Shown here piece after piece: positions 33,011-41,644 of a DNA stretch of 64,000 nt. Where the stretch lies: NCBI GenBank assembly GCA_028693555.1, contig JAQUVD010000004.1:60390-124389 (forward strand). The letters are read 5' to 3'. Origin of the DNA: Hespellia sp. Its GTDB lineage: Bacteria > Bacillota > Clostridia > Lachnospirales > Lachnospiraceae. The notes under the pieces are model-generated. The model searched no databases. It was not told the origin of the DNA and was given only the letters and a program-made list of their open reading frames with translations. Each line of letters begins with the position of its first letter. Position 1 is the stretch's first letter. A program made the position numbers and the translations under genes.

Positions 33011-34666
33011 ATGAATGTAACAACTGTATTTTTATTATTAGGAGGACTTGGATTATTCCTATATGGAATGAAATTAATGAGTGACGGACTTGAGCAGGTT
33101 GCAGGAGCACGCATGCGTTCTATACTTGAATTCTTTACAAAGAATCGTTTTGTTGGAATGCTTGTCGGTATTGCTTTTACGGCAATCGTTCAATCATCTA
33201 GTGCCACTACGGTTATGGTGGTAAGCTTTGTTAACTCAGGTCTTATGAATCTGTTTCAGGCCGCCGGAGTTATCCTGGGAGCCAATATCGGTACTACAGT
33301 AACCGGTCAGCTCATTGCCTTTAACTTATCAGATATTGCCCCTTTATTTGTCTGTGTCGGCGTAGTAATGTATATGTTCTCTAAGAAGACAACCGTAAAG
33401 AGAATCGGTGTTGTCATTCTTGGATTTGGTATTTTGTTCATGGGGCTGAGTACGATGAGCAGCGCGATGTCAGATCTGAGGGAATCACCGCAGATGGTAG
33501 AGATGCTGAAGTCTCTGACGAATCCACTCATGGCAGTGCTTGTAGGATTCTTAATTACAGCGGTTCTGCAAAGCTCCTCTGCGACGGTTGGTATTGTAAT
33601 TCTGATGGCAAATCAGGGACTGCTTGCGTTCCATATCTGTTTCTTCCTTATTTTGGGTTGTAATATGGGCTCCTGTGTTTCTGCATTGATTGCCAGCTTG
33701 AGCGGAAAAAAAGACGCAAAACGTGCAGCCTGGATTCATTTCCTGTTTAATATCATCGGCTCTCTGTTTATCTTTATCGTATTAATGTTTGCCGTGAATC
33801 CAATTGCTGATACCATTATGAATTTCTCTGGTGGTAACGCAGGCAGAGCAGTAGCGAATGCACATACATTGATTAAGATTACAGAAGTAATTCTTCTCTT
33901 CCCATTTATGAACTGGGTTGTAAAAGCAACTTATGTTATTATTCCGGGTAAAGATCCATCACCGGAAGACAGGTACGAATTAAAGTACATCGGAAAGGGA
34001 ACACTGATCACACCAACAACAGCGGTGATTGATGCCATTCATGAAATCGAGCACATGGCAGAAATTGCAAAAGAAAATCTCAAATGCGGGGTGAGCGCAC
34101 TCTGTTCAAAAGACGAGACAAAAATCAAGGAAATCTATGAAGAAGAAGCTTATGTCAATTATCTGAACAAGGAGATTACCGACTATCTTGTCCGGATTAA
34201 TGAATTAGACCTTCCACATGCAGATGCGCAGATGATTGGTGGTTTGTTCCATGTTGTCAATGATATCGAACGAATTGGGGATCATGCAGAAAATCTTGCA
34301 GATTCAACCAAGCAGATTATAGAACATAACATTACATTTAGCGAGAAAGCATTGAAACATCTTCAGGATATGACGACAGCTGTTCTTCTGATGCTAGATT
34401 ATTCGATTGAAATGTTCAGTAAGAAGAATCCAGAACATATGCAGGAAGTTATTGATTTAGAAGATCAAATCGATGCGATGGAAAAGAAGCTTCAGAAGTC
34501 TCATGTAAAACGTCTGACGAAAGGGAAATGTACGCCGGAAGCAGGTACAATCTTTTCGGATACCATTTCCGGACTTGAGAGAGTTGCAGACCATGCAACA
34601 AATATTGCGTTTGCAATCTATTCACCAGACGAAAATGAAATAGACGACGAAGATGATGACGAATAA
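33011..34666 (+). CDS. Na/Pi cotransporter family protein with PhoU-like C terminus
   Basis: This 551-residue protein has two inverted Na/Pi cotransporter repeats, each with the QSSSAT signature (AIVQSSSATTVMVVSF near residue 60 and VLQSSSATVGIVIL near 185), in a membrane domain of about eight helices (1-310). A cytoplasmic PhoU-like helical region (about 340-535) contains the GDHAENLAD and RVADHATNIA metal-binding-like motifs. It probably takes up phosphate with sodium. It is an insertion relative to the Bacillus order, where rpsO directly follows ribF. The ribosome binding site (AGGTGA) is modest. Confidence 0.93.
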   Translation: MNVTTVFLLLGGLGLFLYGMKLMSDGLEQVAGARMRSILEFFTKNRFVGMLVGIAFTAIVQSSSATTVMVVSFVNSGLMNLFQAAGVILGANIGTTVTGQLIAFNLSDIAPLFVCVGVVMYMFSKKTTVKRIGVVILGFGILFMGLSTMSSAMSDLRESPQMVEMLKSLTNPLMAVLVGFLITAVLQSSSATVGIVILMANQGLLAFHICFFLILGCNMGSCVSALIASLSGKKDAKRAAWIHFLFNIIGSLFIFIVLMFAVNPIADTIMNFSGGNAGRAVANAHTLIKITEVILLFPFMNWVVKATYVIIPGKDPSPEDRYELKYIGKGTLITPTTAVIDAIHEIEHMAEIAKENLKCGVSALCSKDETKIKEIYEEEAYVNYLNKEITDYLVRINELDLPHADAQMIGGLFHVVNDIERIGDHAENLADSTKQIIEHNITFSEKALKHLQDMTTAVLLMLDYSIEMFSKKNPEHMQEVIDLEDQIDAMEKKLQKSHVKRLTKGKCTPEAGTIFSDTISGLERVADHATNIAFAIYSPDENEIDDEDDDE

Positions 34667-34706
34667 GACAGCGCAGGACATGGCTTTTGATGTTGAAAAA
34701 TAACAG

Positions 34707-34735
34707 TTTACATAATATCAGTCTTATGTTATAAT
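34707..34735 (+). promoter_or_regulatory. rpsO promoter
   Basis: TTTACA (34707-34712), a 17-base spacer and a perfect TATAAT (34730-34735) lie between the Na/Pi gene and rpsO. They give rpsO its own transcript with a leader of about 90 bases. Confidence 0.8.
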
Positions 34736-34753
34736 TCTCGAGTATGAATTCAG

Positions 34754-34796
34754 CCGATATTCGGTAATTGGATACTCCAACCATTGCTTAGTATCC
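34754..34796 (+). promoter_or_regulatory. Candidate S15 autoregulatory leader structure
   Basis: The rpsO leader contains two stems: CCGA/TCGG with a 3-base loop (34754-34764), and GGATACT with AGTATCC around a 13-base loop (34770-34796). The sequence continues CGGCGG before the AAAGGAGG site. S15 proteins repress their own translation by binding leader RNA that mimics 16S rRNA; the structural class cannot be assigned by eye. Confidence 0.45.
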
Positions 34797-34833
34797 GGCG
34801 GTTTAACAAAATAATTAAAGGAGGATCAACAAT

Positions 34834-35100
34834 ATGATCGCAAAAGAAAAGAAACAGGCAATTATCAAAGAATATGCCAGAACTGAAGGAGATACAGGTT
34901 CACCGGAAGTACAGATTGCTATTCTTACAGCTAGAATCTCTGAGCTTACAGAGCATTTAAATGAGAATAAGAAAGATCATCATTCAAGAAGAGGAATGCT
35001 TAAGATGATTGGACAGAGACGTGGACTTCTTGCTTATTTAAAGAAGACAGATATCGCAAGATATCGTGCGTTAATCGAGCGTTTAGGAATTCGTAAATAA
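34834..35100 (+). CDS. rpsO: 30S ribosomal protein S15
   Basis: This 88-residue protein has the standard S15 length and sequence ([57 protein letters not shown]). It binds the central domain of 16S rRNA. It has its own promoter, a structured leader and an AAAGGAGG site, and is followed by a strong terminator before pnp. Confidence 0.98.
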   Translation: MIAKEKKQAIIKEYARTEGDTGSPEVQIAILTARISELTEHLNENKKDHHSRRGMLKMIGQRRGLLAYLKKTDIARYRALIERLGIRK

Positions 35101-35123
35101 TCCGCTCACAGACATAATAAAAA

Positions 35124-35154
35124 CGGGGATGGAGTTTAGCTCTATCCCTTTTTT
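35124..35154 (+). terminator. Rho-independent terminator of rpsO
   Basis: A 9-bp stem (GGGATGGAG with CTCTATCCC, one G-T wobble) and a 5-base loop is followed by TTTTTT, about 25 bases after the rpsO stop codon. Confidence 0.88.
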
Positions 35155-35168
35155 AAGAAAATCAAATT

Positions 35169-35256
35169 TATAGGAACATTGGAATCCGAGACCACTGAAA
35201 AGAATATCTGAACGGAAGCACAGGTGTGTTTTTCAGTAGTTTCGGCATTTCCTATA
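35169..35256 (+). promoter_or_regulatory. Long imperfect hairpin in the pnp leader
   Basis: The leader folds as an outer 8-bp perfect stem (TATAGGAA at 35169-35176 with TTCCTATA at 35249-35256). An asymmetric internal loop (9 and 3 bases) separates it from an inner stem of 16 positions (35186-35201 with 35230-35245) that has one C-A mismatch and one G-T wobble. The terminal loop is about 28 bases. It ends 9 bases before the AAGGAG site. E. coli pnp carries a similar long leader hairpin that RNase III cuts for autoregulation; an equivalent role here is inference. Confidence 0.7.
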
Positions 35257-35276
35257 ACAAGACAAAGGAGAACAAT

Positions 35277-37364
35277 ATGTTTAAGAAATTTGAAATGGAA
35301 TTAGCAGGCAGAACACTTCGTGTTGATGTCGGCAGAGTTGCCAAACAGGCGAACGGTGCAGCGCTTATGCACTATGGTGATACAGTTGTCTTATCAACTG
35401 CCACAGCTTCTGAGAAGCCAAGAGAAGGAATTGATTTCTTCCCATTAAGCGTAGAATATAATGAAAGAATGTATTCTGTAGGTAAAATTCCAGGTGGATT
35501 TAACAAAAGAGAAGGCAAAGCATCTGAAAATGCAGTGCTTACCTGCCGTGTCATTGACCGCCCAATGAGACCTTTATTTCCAAAAGATTATCGTAATGAT
35601 GTAACATTAGAGAATCTTGTTATGTCTGTTGACCAGGATTGCAGTCCGGAGCTCACAGCGATGCTCGGTGCAGCAATTGCAACAGCGATTTCTGACATTC
35701 CGTTTGACGGACCTACCGCAACAACACAGGTTGGTCTTGTAGATGGAGAATTCTTATTCAATCCAACAGCAGATCAGAAAGCAATTTCTGAGATGGAACT
35801 TACCGTTGCATCGACAAAGGATAAAGTCATCATGATTGAAGCCGGAGCAAAAGAAGTGCCGGAAGATAAGATGCTCGAGGCTATTTTTGCGGCGCATGCA
35901 ATGAATCAGGAAGTCATCAAATTCATTGATACCATCGTTGCTGAATGTGGAAAAGCGAAACATGAATACACAAGTTGTGCAGTTCCTGAGGAATTGTTTG
36001 CAGCAATCAAAGAAATTGTACCACCTGCAGATATGGAAGTTGCTGTATTTACAGATGAAAAGCAGGTTCGTGAAGCGAATATTCGTGCCATCAAAGACAA
36101 GCTGGAGGAAAGCTTCGCCGATAATGAGGAATGGTTAGCCGTATTAGATGAGGCTGTATACCAGTATCAGAAGAAGACTGTTCGCAAAATGATTTTAAAA
36201 GATCACAAGCGTCCGGATGGAAGAGCAATCGACCAGATCAGACCACTTGCTGCCGAGGCAGATATAATTCCAAGAGTACATGGATCTGCAATGTTCACAC
36301 GTGGACAGACTCAGATCTGTACCGTGACAACACTTGCTCCATTATCGGAAGCACAGCGCATTGACGGTTTAGATGAAGCAGAGACTTCAAAGAGATATAT
36401 GCACCACTACAATTTCCCGTCTTACTCCGTTGGAGAGACAAGACCTTCCAGAGGTCCCGGACGTCGTGAGATTGGACACGGAGCACTTGCAGAGAGAGCA
36501 CTTATACCTGTGCTTCCTACCGAAGAAGAATTCCCATATGCAATGCGTACTGTATCTGAGACATTTGAATCCAATGGTTCTACTTCTCAGGCAAGTATCT
36601 GTGCATCTTCCATGTCATTGATGGCTGCCGGTGTCCCAATCAAAGCAGCAGTTGCAGGTATCTCAGCAGGACTTGTAACCGGAGATACAGATGATGATTA
36701 TCTTGTACTTACAGACATTCAGGGACTGGAAGATTTCTTTGGAGATATGGACTTTAAAGTGGCCGGCACACACAAGGGAATCACAGCAATCCAGATGGAT
36801 ATTAAAATTCATGGTCTTACAAGACCGATCATCGAGGAGGCTATTGCCGCTACAAAGAAAGCAAGAACCTTTATCTTAGATGAAGTTATGAATAAATGCA
36901 TTGCCGAACCAAGAAAAGAAGTTGGAGAGCTTGCGCCGAAGATCATCCAGATGCAGATTGATCCTGCAAAAATTGGTGAAGTTGTCGGACAGCGAGGCAA
37001 AACAATCAATACAATTATCGAACAGACTGGCGTTAAAATTGACATCACAGATGAAGGACGCATATCTATCTGTGGCGTAGATAAAGCAAGCATGGATGAA
37101 GCACAGAAGATTATTGCAATTATTGTAACAGACTTTGAAGCCGGACAGATTTTCGAAGGAAAAGTCATCAGTATCAAAGAATTCGGAGCATTTATCGAAT
37201 TCGCACCTGGAAAAGAAGGAATGGTACACATTTCCAAGATTTCAAAAGACAGAGTCAACAAAGTGGAGGATGTACTTTCGCTTGGTCAGATTGTCAAAGT
37301 AGTATGCCTTGGAAAAGATAAGATGGGCAGAATCAGTTTCAGCATGAAAGATGTTGCTGAGTAG
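35277..37364 (+). CDS. pnp: Polyribonucleotide nucleotidyltransferase (PNPase)
   Basis: This 695-residue 3'-5' phosphorolytic exonuclease has two RNase PH cores (1-215 and 310-545), the second containing the active-site region FPSYSVGETRPSRGPGRREIGHG. A KH domain (about 560-615; IGEVVGQRGKTINTIIEQTGV) and an S1 domain (about 625-692; GKVISIKEFGAFIEFAPGKEGMVHISKIS) follow. The start is the ATG after AAGGAG; 17 upstream codons in frame overlap the leader hairpin and are rejected. It degrades mRNA and forms part of RNA-decay complexes. Confidence 0.98.
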   Translation: MFKKFEMELAGRTLRVDVGRVAKQANGAALMHYGDTVVLSTATASEKPREGIDFFPLSVEYNERMYSVGKIPGGFNKREGKASENAVLTCRVIDRPMRPLFPKDYRNDVTLENLVMSVDQDCSPELTAMLGAAIATAISDIPFDGPTATTQVGLVDGEFLFNPTADQKAISEMELTVASTKDKVIMIEAGAKEVPEDKMLEAIFAAHAMNQEVIKFIDTIVAECGKAKHEYTSCAVPEELFAAIKEIVPPADMEVAVFTDEKQVREANIRAIKDKLEESFADNEEWLAVLDEAVYQYQKKTVRKMILKDHKRPDGRAIDQIRPLAAEADIIPRVHGSAMFTRGQTQICTVTTLAPLSEAQRIDGLDEAETSKRYMHHYNFPSYSVGETRPSRGPGRREIGHGALAERALIPVLPTEEEFPYAMRTVSETFESNGSTSQASICASSMSLMAAGVPIKAAVAGISAGLVTGDTDDDYLVLTDIQGLEDFFGDMDFKVAGTHKGITAIQMDIKIHGLTRPIIEEAIAATKKARTFILDEVMNKCIAEPRKEVGELAPKIIQMQIDPAKIGEVVGQRGKTINTIIEQTGVKIDITDEGRISICGVDKASMDEAQKIIAIIVTDFEAGQIFEGKVISIKEFGAFIEFAPGKEGMVHISKISKDRVNKVEDVLSLGQIVKVVCLGKDKMGRISFSMKDVAE

Positions 37365-37385
37365 AATTATTTATAGATGTATCCT

Positions 37386-37423
37386 TGAAGAAGAGCAGAA
37401 TTCATTTCTGTTCTTCTTTTTTC
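37386..37423 (+). terminator. Rho-independent terminator of pnp
   Basis: A 13-bp stem (AAGAAGAGCAGAA with TTCTGTTCTTCTT, one G-T wobble) and a 5-base loop runs into a T-rich tract, 23 bases after the pnp stop codon. Confidence 0.9.
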
Positions 37424-37472
37424 TGTTCTAAAAAAGACATCGCTTCATATACTGAATAAAGAGGTGATAAAC

Positions 37473-38432
37473 ATGAAAGAACAGCAGGACAAGAAACAAC
37501 ACGAAACGCAGATTTTGCAGATTCTGCCCAAGACAATTCGAAAGATATTCCAGTCTGAATCAATTCAGTATGAAAAATTGCAGGAAATACGAATCCGGAT
37601 TGGACAGCCTCTGCTGCTCATTATGAACAATGAAGAGTGGATTCTTCCAAGCGGCTCCACAGACAAGCATATCGTTAGCAAAAAGGAGATGAGAGAAACG
37701 CTGGATTATATCAGCAATTATTCTCTCTATGCTTTTGAAAATGAGATGAAACAGGGATTTATTACAATAGAAGGAGGACATCGTGTGGGACTGACAGGAA
37801 AAGCAGTAATTGAAAACAACAGAGTAAAAAATATTCAGTATATTTCCTCAATCAATATCCGGATTGCCCATGAAATTCTCGGATGTGCAGATCGGATTCT
37901 ACCATACATTACTTTGAATAAGCAGATCTGTCATACTTTAATTATCTCTCCGCCGCGCTGTGGCAAGACCACACTTTTAAGAGATCTGGTACGGCAGATT
38001 TCTAATGGGAACGAATACATAAAAGGCTGTACAGTGGGCGTCGTTGACGAAAGATCTGAGCTTGGGGGATGTTTTATGGGGATTGCGCAGAATCAAATGG
38101 GGATACGCACGGATATACTGGATTGCTGCCCGAAAGCAGAGGGCATGATCATGCTGGTTCGTTCTATGGCTCCGGAGGTGATTGCTGTGGATGAGATTGG
38201 AAGTCCGGACGATGTACATGCAATTGAATATGTCATGCATTGCGGCTGTAAGCTTTTGGCGAGTGTTCATGGTTCTTCCATGGAAGAAATCAAAAAAAAA
38301 CCAGTATTAAATCAATTGATTTTAGAAAAGCGATTTGAACGATATATTGTTTTGGATAATTCCATCGGCATCGGAAAAATCCAGAATATCTTTGACGAAC
38401 GCGGAAGTCAGATTTTTCAGGAAACTGCATAA
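37473..38432 (+). CDS. spoIIIAA: Stage III sporulation protein AA (ATPase)
   Basis: This 319-residue secretion-type ATPase has the Walker A in SPPRCGKTTLLRDLV (about residue 155), VVDERSELGG, and the Walker B region VIAVDEIGSPDD. It powers the feeding-tube channel between mother cell and forespore. The start is the ATG after GAGGTGAT; an in-frame GTG lies inside that site. A CATATACT element (37446-37453) about 27 bases upstream resembles a sigma-E -10, but no good -35 is visible. It heads the eight-gene spoIIIA operon, in which most genes touch or overlap. Confidence 0.96.
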   Translation: MKEQQDKKQHETQILQILPKTIRKIFQSESIQYEKLQEIRIRIGQPLLLIMNNEEWILPSGSTDKHIVSKKEMRETLDYISNYSLYAFENEMKQGFITIEGGHRVGLTGKAVIENNRVKNIQYISSINIRIAHEILGCADRILPYITLNKQICHTLIISPPRCGKTTLLRDLVRQISNGNEYIKGCTVGVVDERSELGGCFMGIAQNQMGIRTDILDCCPKAEGMIMLVRSMAPEVIAVDEIGSPDDVHAIEYVMHCGCKLLASVHGSSMEEIKKKPVLNQLILEKRFERYIVLDNSIGIGKIQNIFDERGSQIFQETA

Positions 38433-38957
38433 ATGCTGACCTTAAAACTTATAGGCAGCTTCTGCGTGATCCTATCCTGTGCTTGTTACAGCCAGCTCCT
38501 GAACCAGCAGTTTCAGCATCAGATTGATCATTTAAGGCTTCTTTATCAGGTCCTTTATTCGATCAAAGGTGAGATTACTTACACACATGCGCCCTTAGAT
38601 GAAATATTTACGCATCTGGAATTTCATTATACCGATCTGATTCAAGACTGGAGCAGGTCGGTTGCAGCGCAGATTGAAGAGAAAACGCAGCATGATTTTT
38701 ATACTATTTGGGAGCAGAGTATTACACATTATTTTGCAGCATACAGACTAAAAGCCGTTCACAATAAATTGTTGTTGGAATTTGGTTTCCAGCTCGATAA
38801 AGCCGATTGTGATACAAAACTGGGGAGTCTGGAACTTGTTCTGAAAAGATTTCAGGAAGAGATTACGCACGAAGAAAGTACATTAGCAAACAAAAAACGA
38901 TTATGTAATTATCTTGGAATCATGACGGGAATCTTTTTGGTGATTCTTTTATTTTAG
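38433..38957 (+). CDS. spoIIIAB: Stage III sporulation protein AB
   Basis: This 174-residue protein has an N-terminal membrane helix (LKLIGSFCVILSCACYS) and a C-terminal one (LGIMTGIFLVILLF) around a helical soluble part (LLYQVLYSIKGEITYTHAPLDEIF and LGFQLDKAD-type region). This matches SpoIIIAB, a GspF-like platform component. Its ATG is directly after the spoIIIAA stop codon. Confidence 0.93.
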   Translation: MLTLKLIGSFCVILSCACYSQLLNQQFQHQIDHLRLLYQVLYSIKGEITYTHAPLDEIFTHLEFHYTDLIQDWSRSVAAQIEEKTQHDFYTIWEQSITHYFAAYRLKAVHNKLLLEFGFQLDKADCDTKLGSLELVLKRFQEEITHEESTLANKKRLCNYLGIMTGIFLVILLF

Positions 38958-38966
38958 GAGGAGTTT

Positions 38967-39161
38967 ATGAGTGTAAACCTGATTTTTAAAATTGCTGCCG
39001 TTGGTATTCTGGTATCCATTCTGAATCAGGTGTTAAAGCATAGTGGAAGAGAAGAACAGGCTTTTCTGGCAAGCTTTGCCGGGCTGATTCTCGTCCTTAC
39101 ATGGCTTCTGCCTTATATTTATGATCTGTTTCAGACAGTCAAACAATTGTTTTCCTTTTAA
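38967..39161 (+). CDS. spoIIIAC: Stage III sporulation protein AC
   Basis: This 64-residue membrane protein has two hydrophobic helices around a short basic/acidic turn (KHSGREEQAF), the standard SpoIIIAC form. It has a strong AGGAGGAG site. With SpoIIIAD it forms part of the membrane base of the channel. Confidence 0.94.
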   Translation: MSVNLIFKIAAVGILVSILNQVLKHSGREEQAFLASFAGLILVLTWLLPYIYDLFQTVKQLFSF

Positions 39162-39184
39162 CTGCTTAGAAAGGTGCGAATCTT

Positions 39185-39571
39185 ATGGGAATGAGTCAGA
39201 TTGCAATTCTTAGTATCATAGGTGTCCTTTTTGCTGTTCAATTTAAGAGCCATCATCCGGAATATGGTATCTACATTTGTGTAGCAATCAGTTTATTTCT
39301 CTTTGCGCTTGTACTGAATCGGCTCCGCATCTTCACGCAAAGTTTTGATACGATACAGCATTATATCCAATTAGATTCTGTATACTTGAATACAATTCTG
39401 AAAATGATCGGAATTACATATCTTTCCGAATTTGCCTCGAGTATCTGTAAAGATACCGGATACCAGACGCTCGGTGGACAGATCGAAGTATTTGCCAAGC
39501 TTTCGATTCTTGCATTCAGTCTTCCCATTCTGCTTGCACTGTTCGAGACAATACAGGTGTTTTTATCATGA
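39185..39571 (+). CDS. spoIIIAD: Stage III sporulation protein AD
   Basis: This 128-residue integral membrane protein has about four helices, including the conserved segment SEFASSICKDTGYQTLGGQIEVFAKLS, which is split by helix ends. The stop overlaps the spoIIIAE start by four bases (ATGA), so translation is coupled. Confidence 0.94.
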   Translation: MGMSQIAILSIIGVLFAVQFKSHHPEYGIYICVAISLFLFALVLNRLRIFTQSFDTIQHYIQLDSVYLNTILKMIGITYLSEFASSICKDTGYQTLGGQIEVFAKLSILAFSLPILLALFETIQVFLS

Positions 39572-40722
39572 AGAAGTTCTGCCTTTGTGTTGTTCTAATA
39601 CTCCTTTTCGTATTTATCGCGGGGACCAGTGCATCAGCCGCAGATTCTGCACAGACAGACTTTGCAGTGATTGAGTCCGAACTCATGGATGAATTTGATT
39701 TTCAAAGTCTGAATCAGAGCTTGAAAAATCTACTGCCAGAAAGTAAATTATCTTTTCAGGATTTATGTCTTGAAATCATGAAGGGTGATTTTGAATCCGT
39801 GAAAGATACATTTCTTCAAACCATTCAGGACCAACTGTTTTATGAACTGCACTATCACAAAGAAACATTTATTCGAATCCTGCTGATTGCAGTGATTGCA
39901 GCACTATTTACAAACTTTTCGAGCGCATTTCAGAACAAACAGGTATCCGAGGTCTGCTTTTATGTTCTGTATCTGCTCTTGCTGACGCTGGTCCTGAATT
40001 CATTTCAGATTGCTGTCAGGGAAGTAGACCAGGAACTTCAGCATATTCTGGATTTTATGCAGATACTCTGTCCGACCTATTTTCTGGCGGTAGCAATTGC
40101 GGTCGGTGGCAGTACATCAATTGTATTCTACAATATTGTACTGTTCTTTATTTATCTCGTGGAATGCATCGTTATCAGTATCATCATGCCGGCAATCCAT
40201 ATCTATATCATGATTCAGATGATGAATGATCTATCGGAAGAAGAACCGTTTTCACAACTTGCGGAGCTGATTGAAAAAGTCAGTGTCTGGGCTTTGAAAT
40301 GTATGACTGCACTGGTCATAGGAATTGATTTTATTCAGAGGCTGATCACACCGGCACTTGATAACCTGAGTCGATCGGTTCTGGTGAAAGGCTCCGAAGC
40401 TGTACCTGCAATTGGGGATGTCATCAGCGGTTCTGCTGATGTTCTGTTAGGCAGTGCCATTGTAATCAAAAACAGCATCGGTGTGGCAGGAATGATCATC
40501 TGCCTCCTGCTCACAGCTGTTCCCTTGATAAAAATCGCCGGAATGGTACTGCTCTATAAATTTGCAGCAGCCATAGTAGAGCCGATTTCGGATAAAAGAA
40601 TGACTGGATGTCTGACCAGCATCAGCAAGGGCGGCGAGCTGTTAATGAGAGTTCTTTATACCGTGACATTACTCTTTTTAATTACCATTGCAATCGTTGC
40701 GACAACAACACATGCTTCTTGA
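39568..40722 (+). CDS. spoIIIAE: Stage III sporulation protein AE
   Basis: This 384-residue membrane protein has an N-terminal signal-like helix (LCVVLILLFVFIAGTSASA), an extracytoplasmic segment (about 25-100), and about seven further helices. Typical SpoIIIAE blocks are present, including VECIVISIIMPAIHIYIMIQM and GIDFIQRLITPALDNLSRSVLVKG-like sequence. It is a large polytopic component of the SpoIIIA channel. Confidence 0.94.
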   Translation: MKKFCLCVVLILLFVFIAGTSASAADSAQTDFAVIESELMDEFDFQSLNQSLKNLLPESKLSFQDLCLEIMKGDFESVKDTFLQTIQDQLFYELHYHKETFIRILLIAVIAALFTNFSSAFQNKQVSEVCFYVLYLLLLTLVLNSFQIAVREVDQELQHILDFMQILCPTYFLAVAIAVGGSTSIVFYNIVLFFIYLVECIVISIIMPAIHIYIMIQMMNDLSEEEPFSQLAELIEKVSVWALKCMTALVIGIDFIQRLITPALDNLSRSVLVKGSEAVPAIGDVISGSADVLLGSAIVIKNSIGVAGMIICLLLTAVPLIKIAGMVLLYKFAAAIVEPISDKRMTGCLTSISKGGELLMRVLYTVTLLFLITIAIVATTTHAS

Positions 40723-40734
40723 AAAGGTGGAGGA

Positions 40735-41022
40735 ATGAAAGCATATTTCTATGAATGGATACAGAATCTCAGCGTTTATCTGATTTTAATGATGGCTGTG
40801 ATGCAATTGATTATAAATAAGGAGTATCAGAAATATTTTCAATTTTTTTCCGGTCTGCTGCTGATTCTGCTGCTTTTGACTCCGGTTCTTCGAATTACAA
40901 ATATGCAGAATACATTTCAGACACTGTTTCAAAGCGTGCAGCACAGACAGGAGCAAGAAACCTTAAAAGAATATGAAGCTTATCTTTGGGATGCATCCAA
41001 TCTATGGGAGGAAGACCCGTAA
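40735..41022 (+). CDS. spoIIIAF: Stage III sporulation protein AF, short form
   Basis: This 95-residue protein matches the membrane part of SpoIIIAF: two hydrophobic segments (about residues 11-27 and 35-53) followed by a 40-residue soluble tail. Bacillus SpoIIIAF is about 206 residues, with a ring-building domain after the membrane part; that domain is missing here. Its TAA stop overlaps the spoIIIAG ATG by one base, so there is no room for a longer product and no lost fragment is visible downstream. It may be a genuine clade-specific short form. Confidence 0.85.
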   Translation: MKAYFYEWIQNLSVYLILMMAVMQLIINKEYQKYFQFFSGLLLILLLLTPVLRITNMQNTFQTLFQSVQHRQEQETLKEYEAYLWDASNLWEEDP

Positions 41023-41618
41023 TGCCAAAATTTGATTTTAATTTCAAAAACTGGAAAGGGTTTTCTGAAATTCCTTCCAAAACAAAATTACTTATCTTAC
41101 TATTGATCGGACTGATTCTGCTTGTCATTGCATTGCCGACGAAAAAAACAAGCAACAGCGAAAGCACTTTTGATACCGTCACATCCACAGACGAGGACAC
41201 TGATACCGATTCCTCACACTTTCTGGATTCCAGCGAATATTCCGAATATGAAAAACTTTTAGAAACAAGGATCGAAGATGCGCTCTCTGAGGTTGATGGA
41301 GTCGGCAATGTCTCGGTTATGATTACATTAAAATCTTCCGCGGAAGAAGTAATTGATAAAGACACGACCTCTGAATCAAGCAGCAGCAGTGACAGTACAC
41401 AAAGCAGTACTTCAAAAACAAGCATTTATTCACAAAATGCTGATGGAAGTCAGACCCCCTATGTCAAAAAAATCTACACGCCTAAGATTGAAGGTGTGAT
41501 TGTGATTGCGGATGGTGGAGATAATAGTGTTGTCATTCAGAATATCTCTGAATCAATTCAGGCATTATTTGGAGTGGAGGCACATAAAATTAAAATAATG
41601 AAACGGTCAAGTTCATAA
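41022..41618 (+). CDS. spoIIIAG: Stage III sporulation protein AG
   Basis: This 198-residue protein has one membrane helix (LLILLLIGLILLVIALP, about residues 22-38) and a ring-forming extracytoplasmic domain (LETRIEDALSEVDGVGNVSVMITL and GVIVIADGGDNSVVIQNISESIQALFGV-type segments). A Ser/Thr/Asp-rich, probably disordered stretch interrupts that domain (about 112-140). SpoIIIAG forms a large ring in the intermembrane space. The ATG overlaps the preceding stop by one base; an open frame extends 12 codons upstream. Confidence 0.93.
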   Translation: MPKFDFNFKNWKGFSEIPSKTKLLILLLIGLILLVIALPTKKTSNSESTFDTVTSTDEDTDTDSSHFLDSSEYSEYEKLLETRIEDALSEVDGVGNVSVMITLKSSAEEVIDKDTTSESSSSSDSTQSSTSKTSIYSQNADGSQTPYVKKIYTPKIEGVIVIADGGDNSVVIQNISESIQALFGVEAHKIKIMKRSSS

Positions 41619-41644
41619 TTTCCCATTTTAAGGAGGTCCATCTA

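Noticed and set aside
40735..41618. Frameshift splitting a longer SpoIIIAF
   Set aside because: The spoIIIAG start overlaps the stop directly, and the downstream sequence encodes the SpoIIIAG membrane helix, not the missing AF domain.
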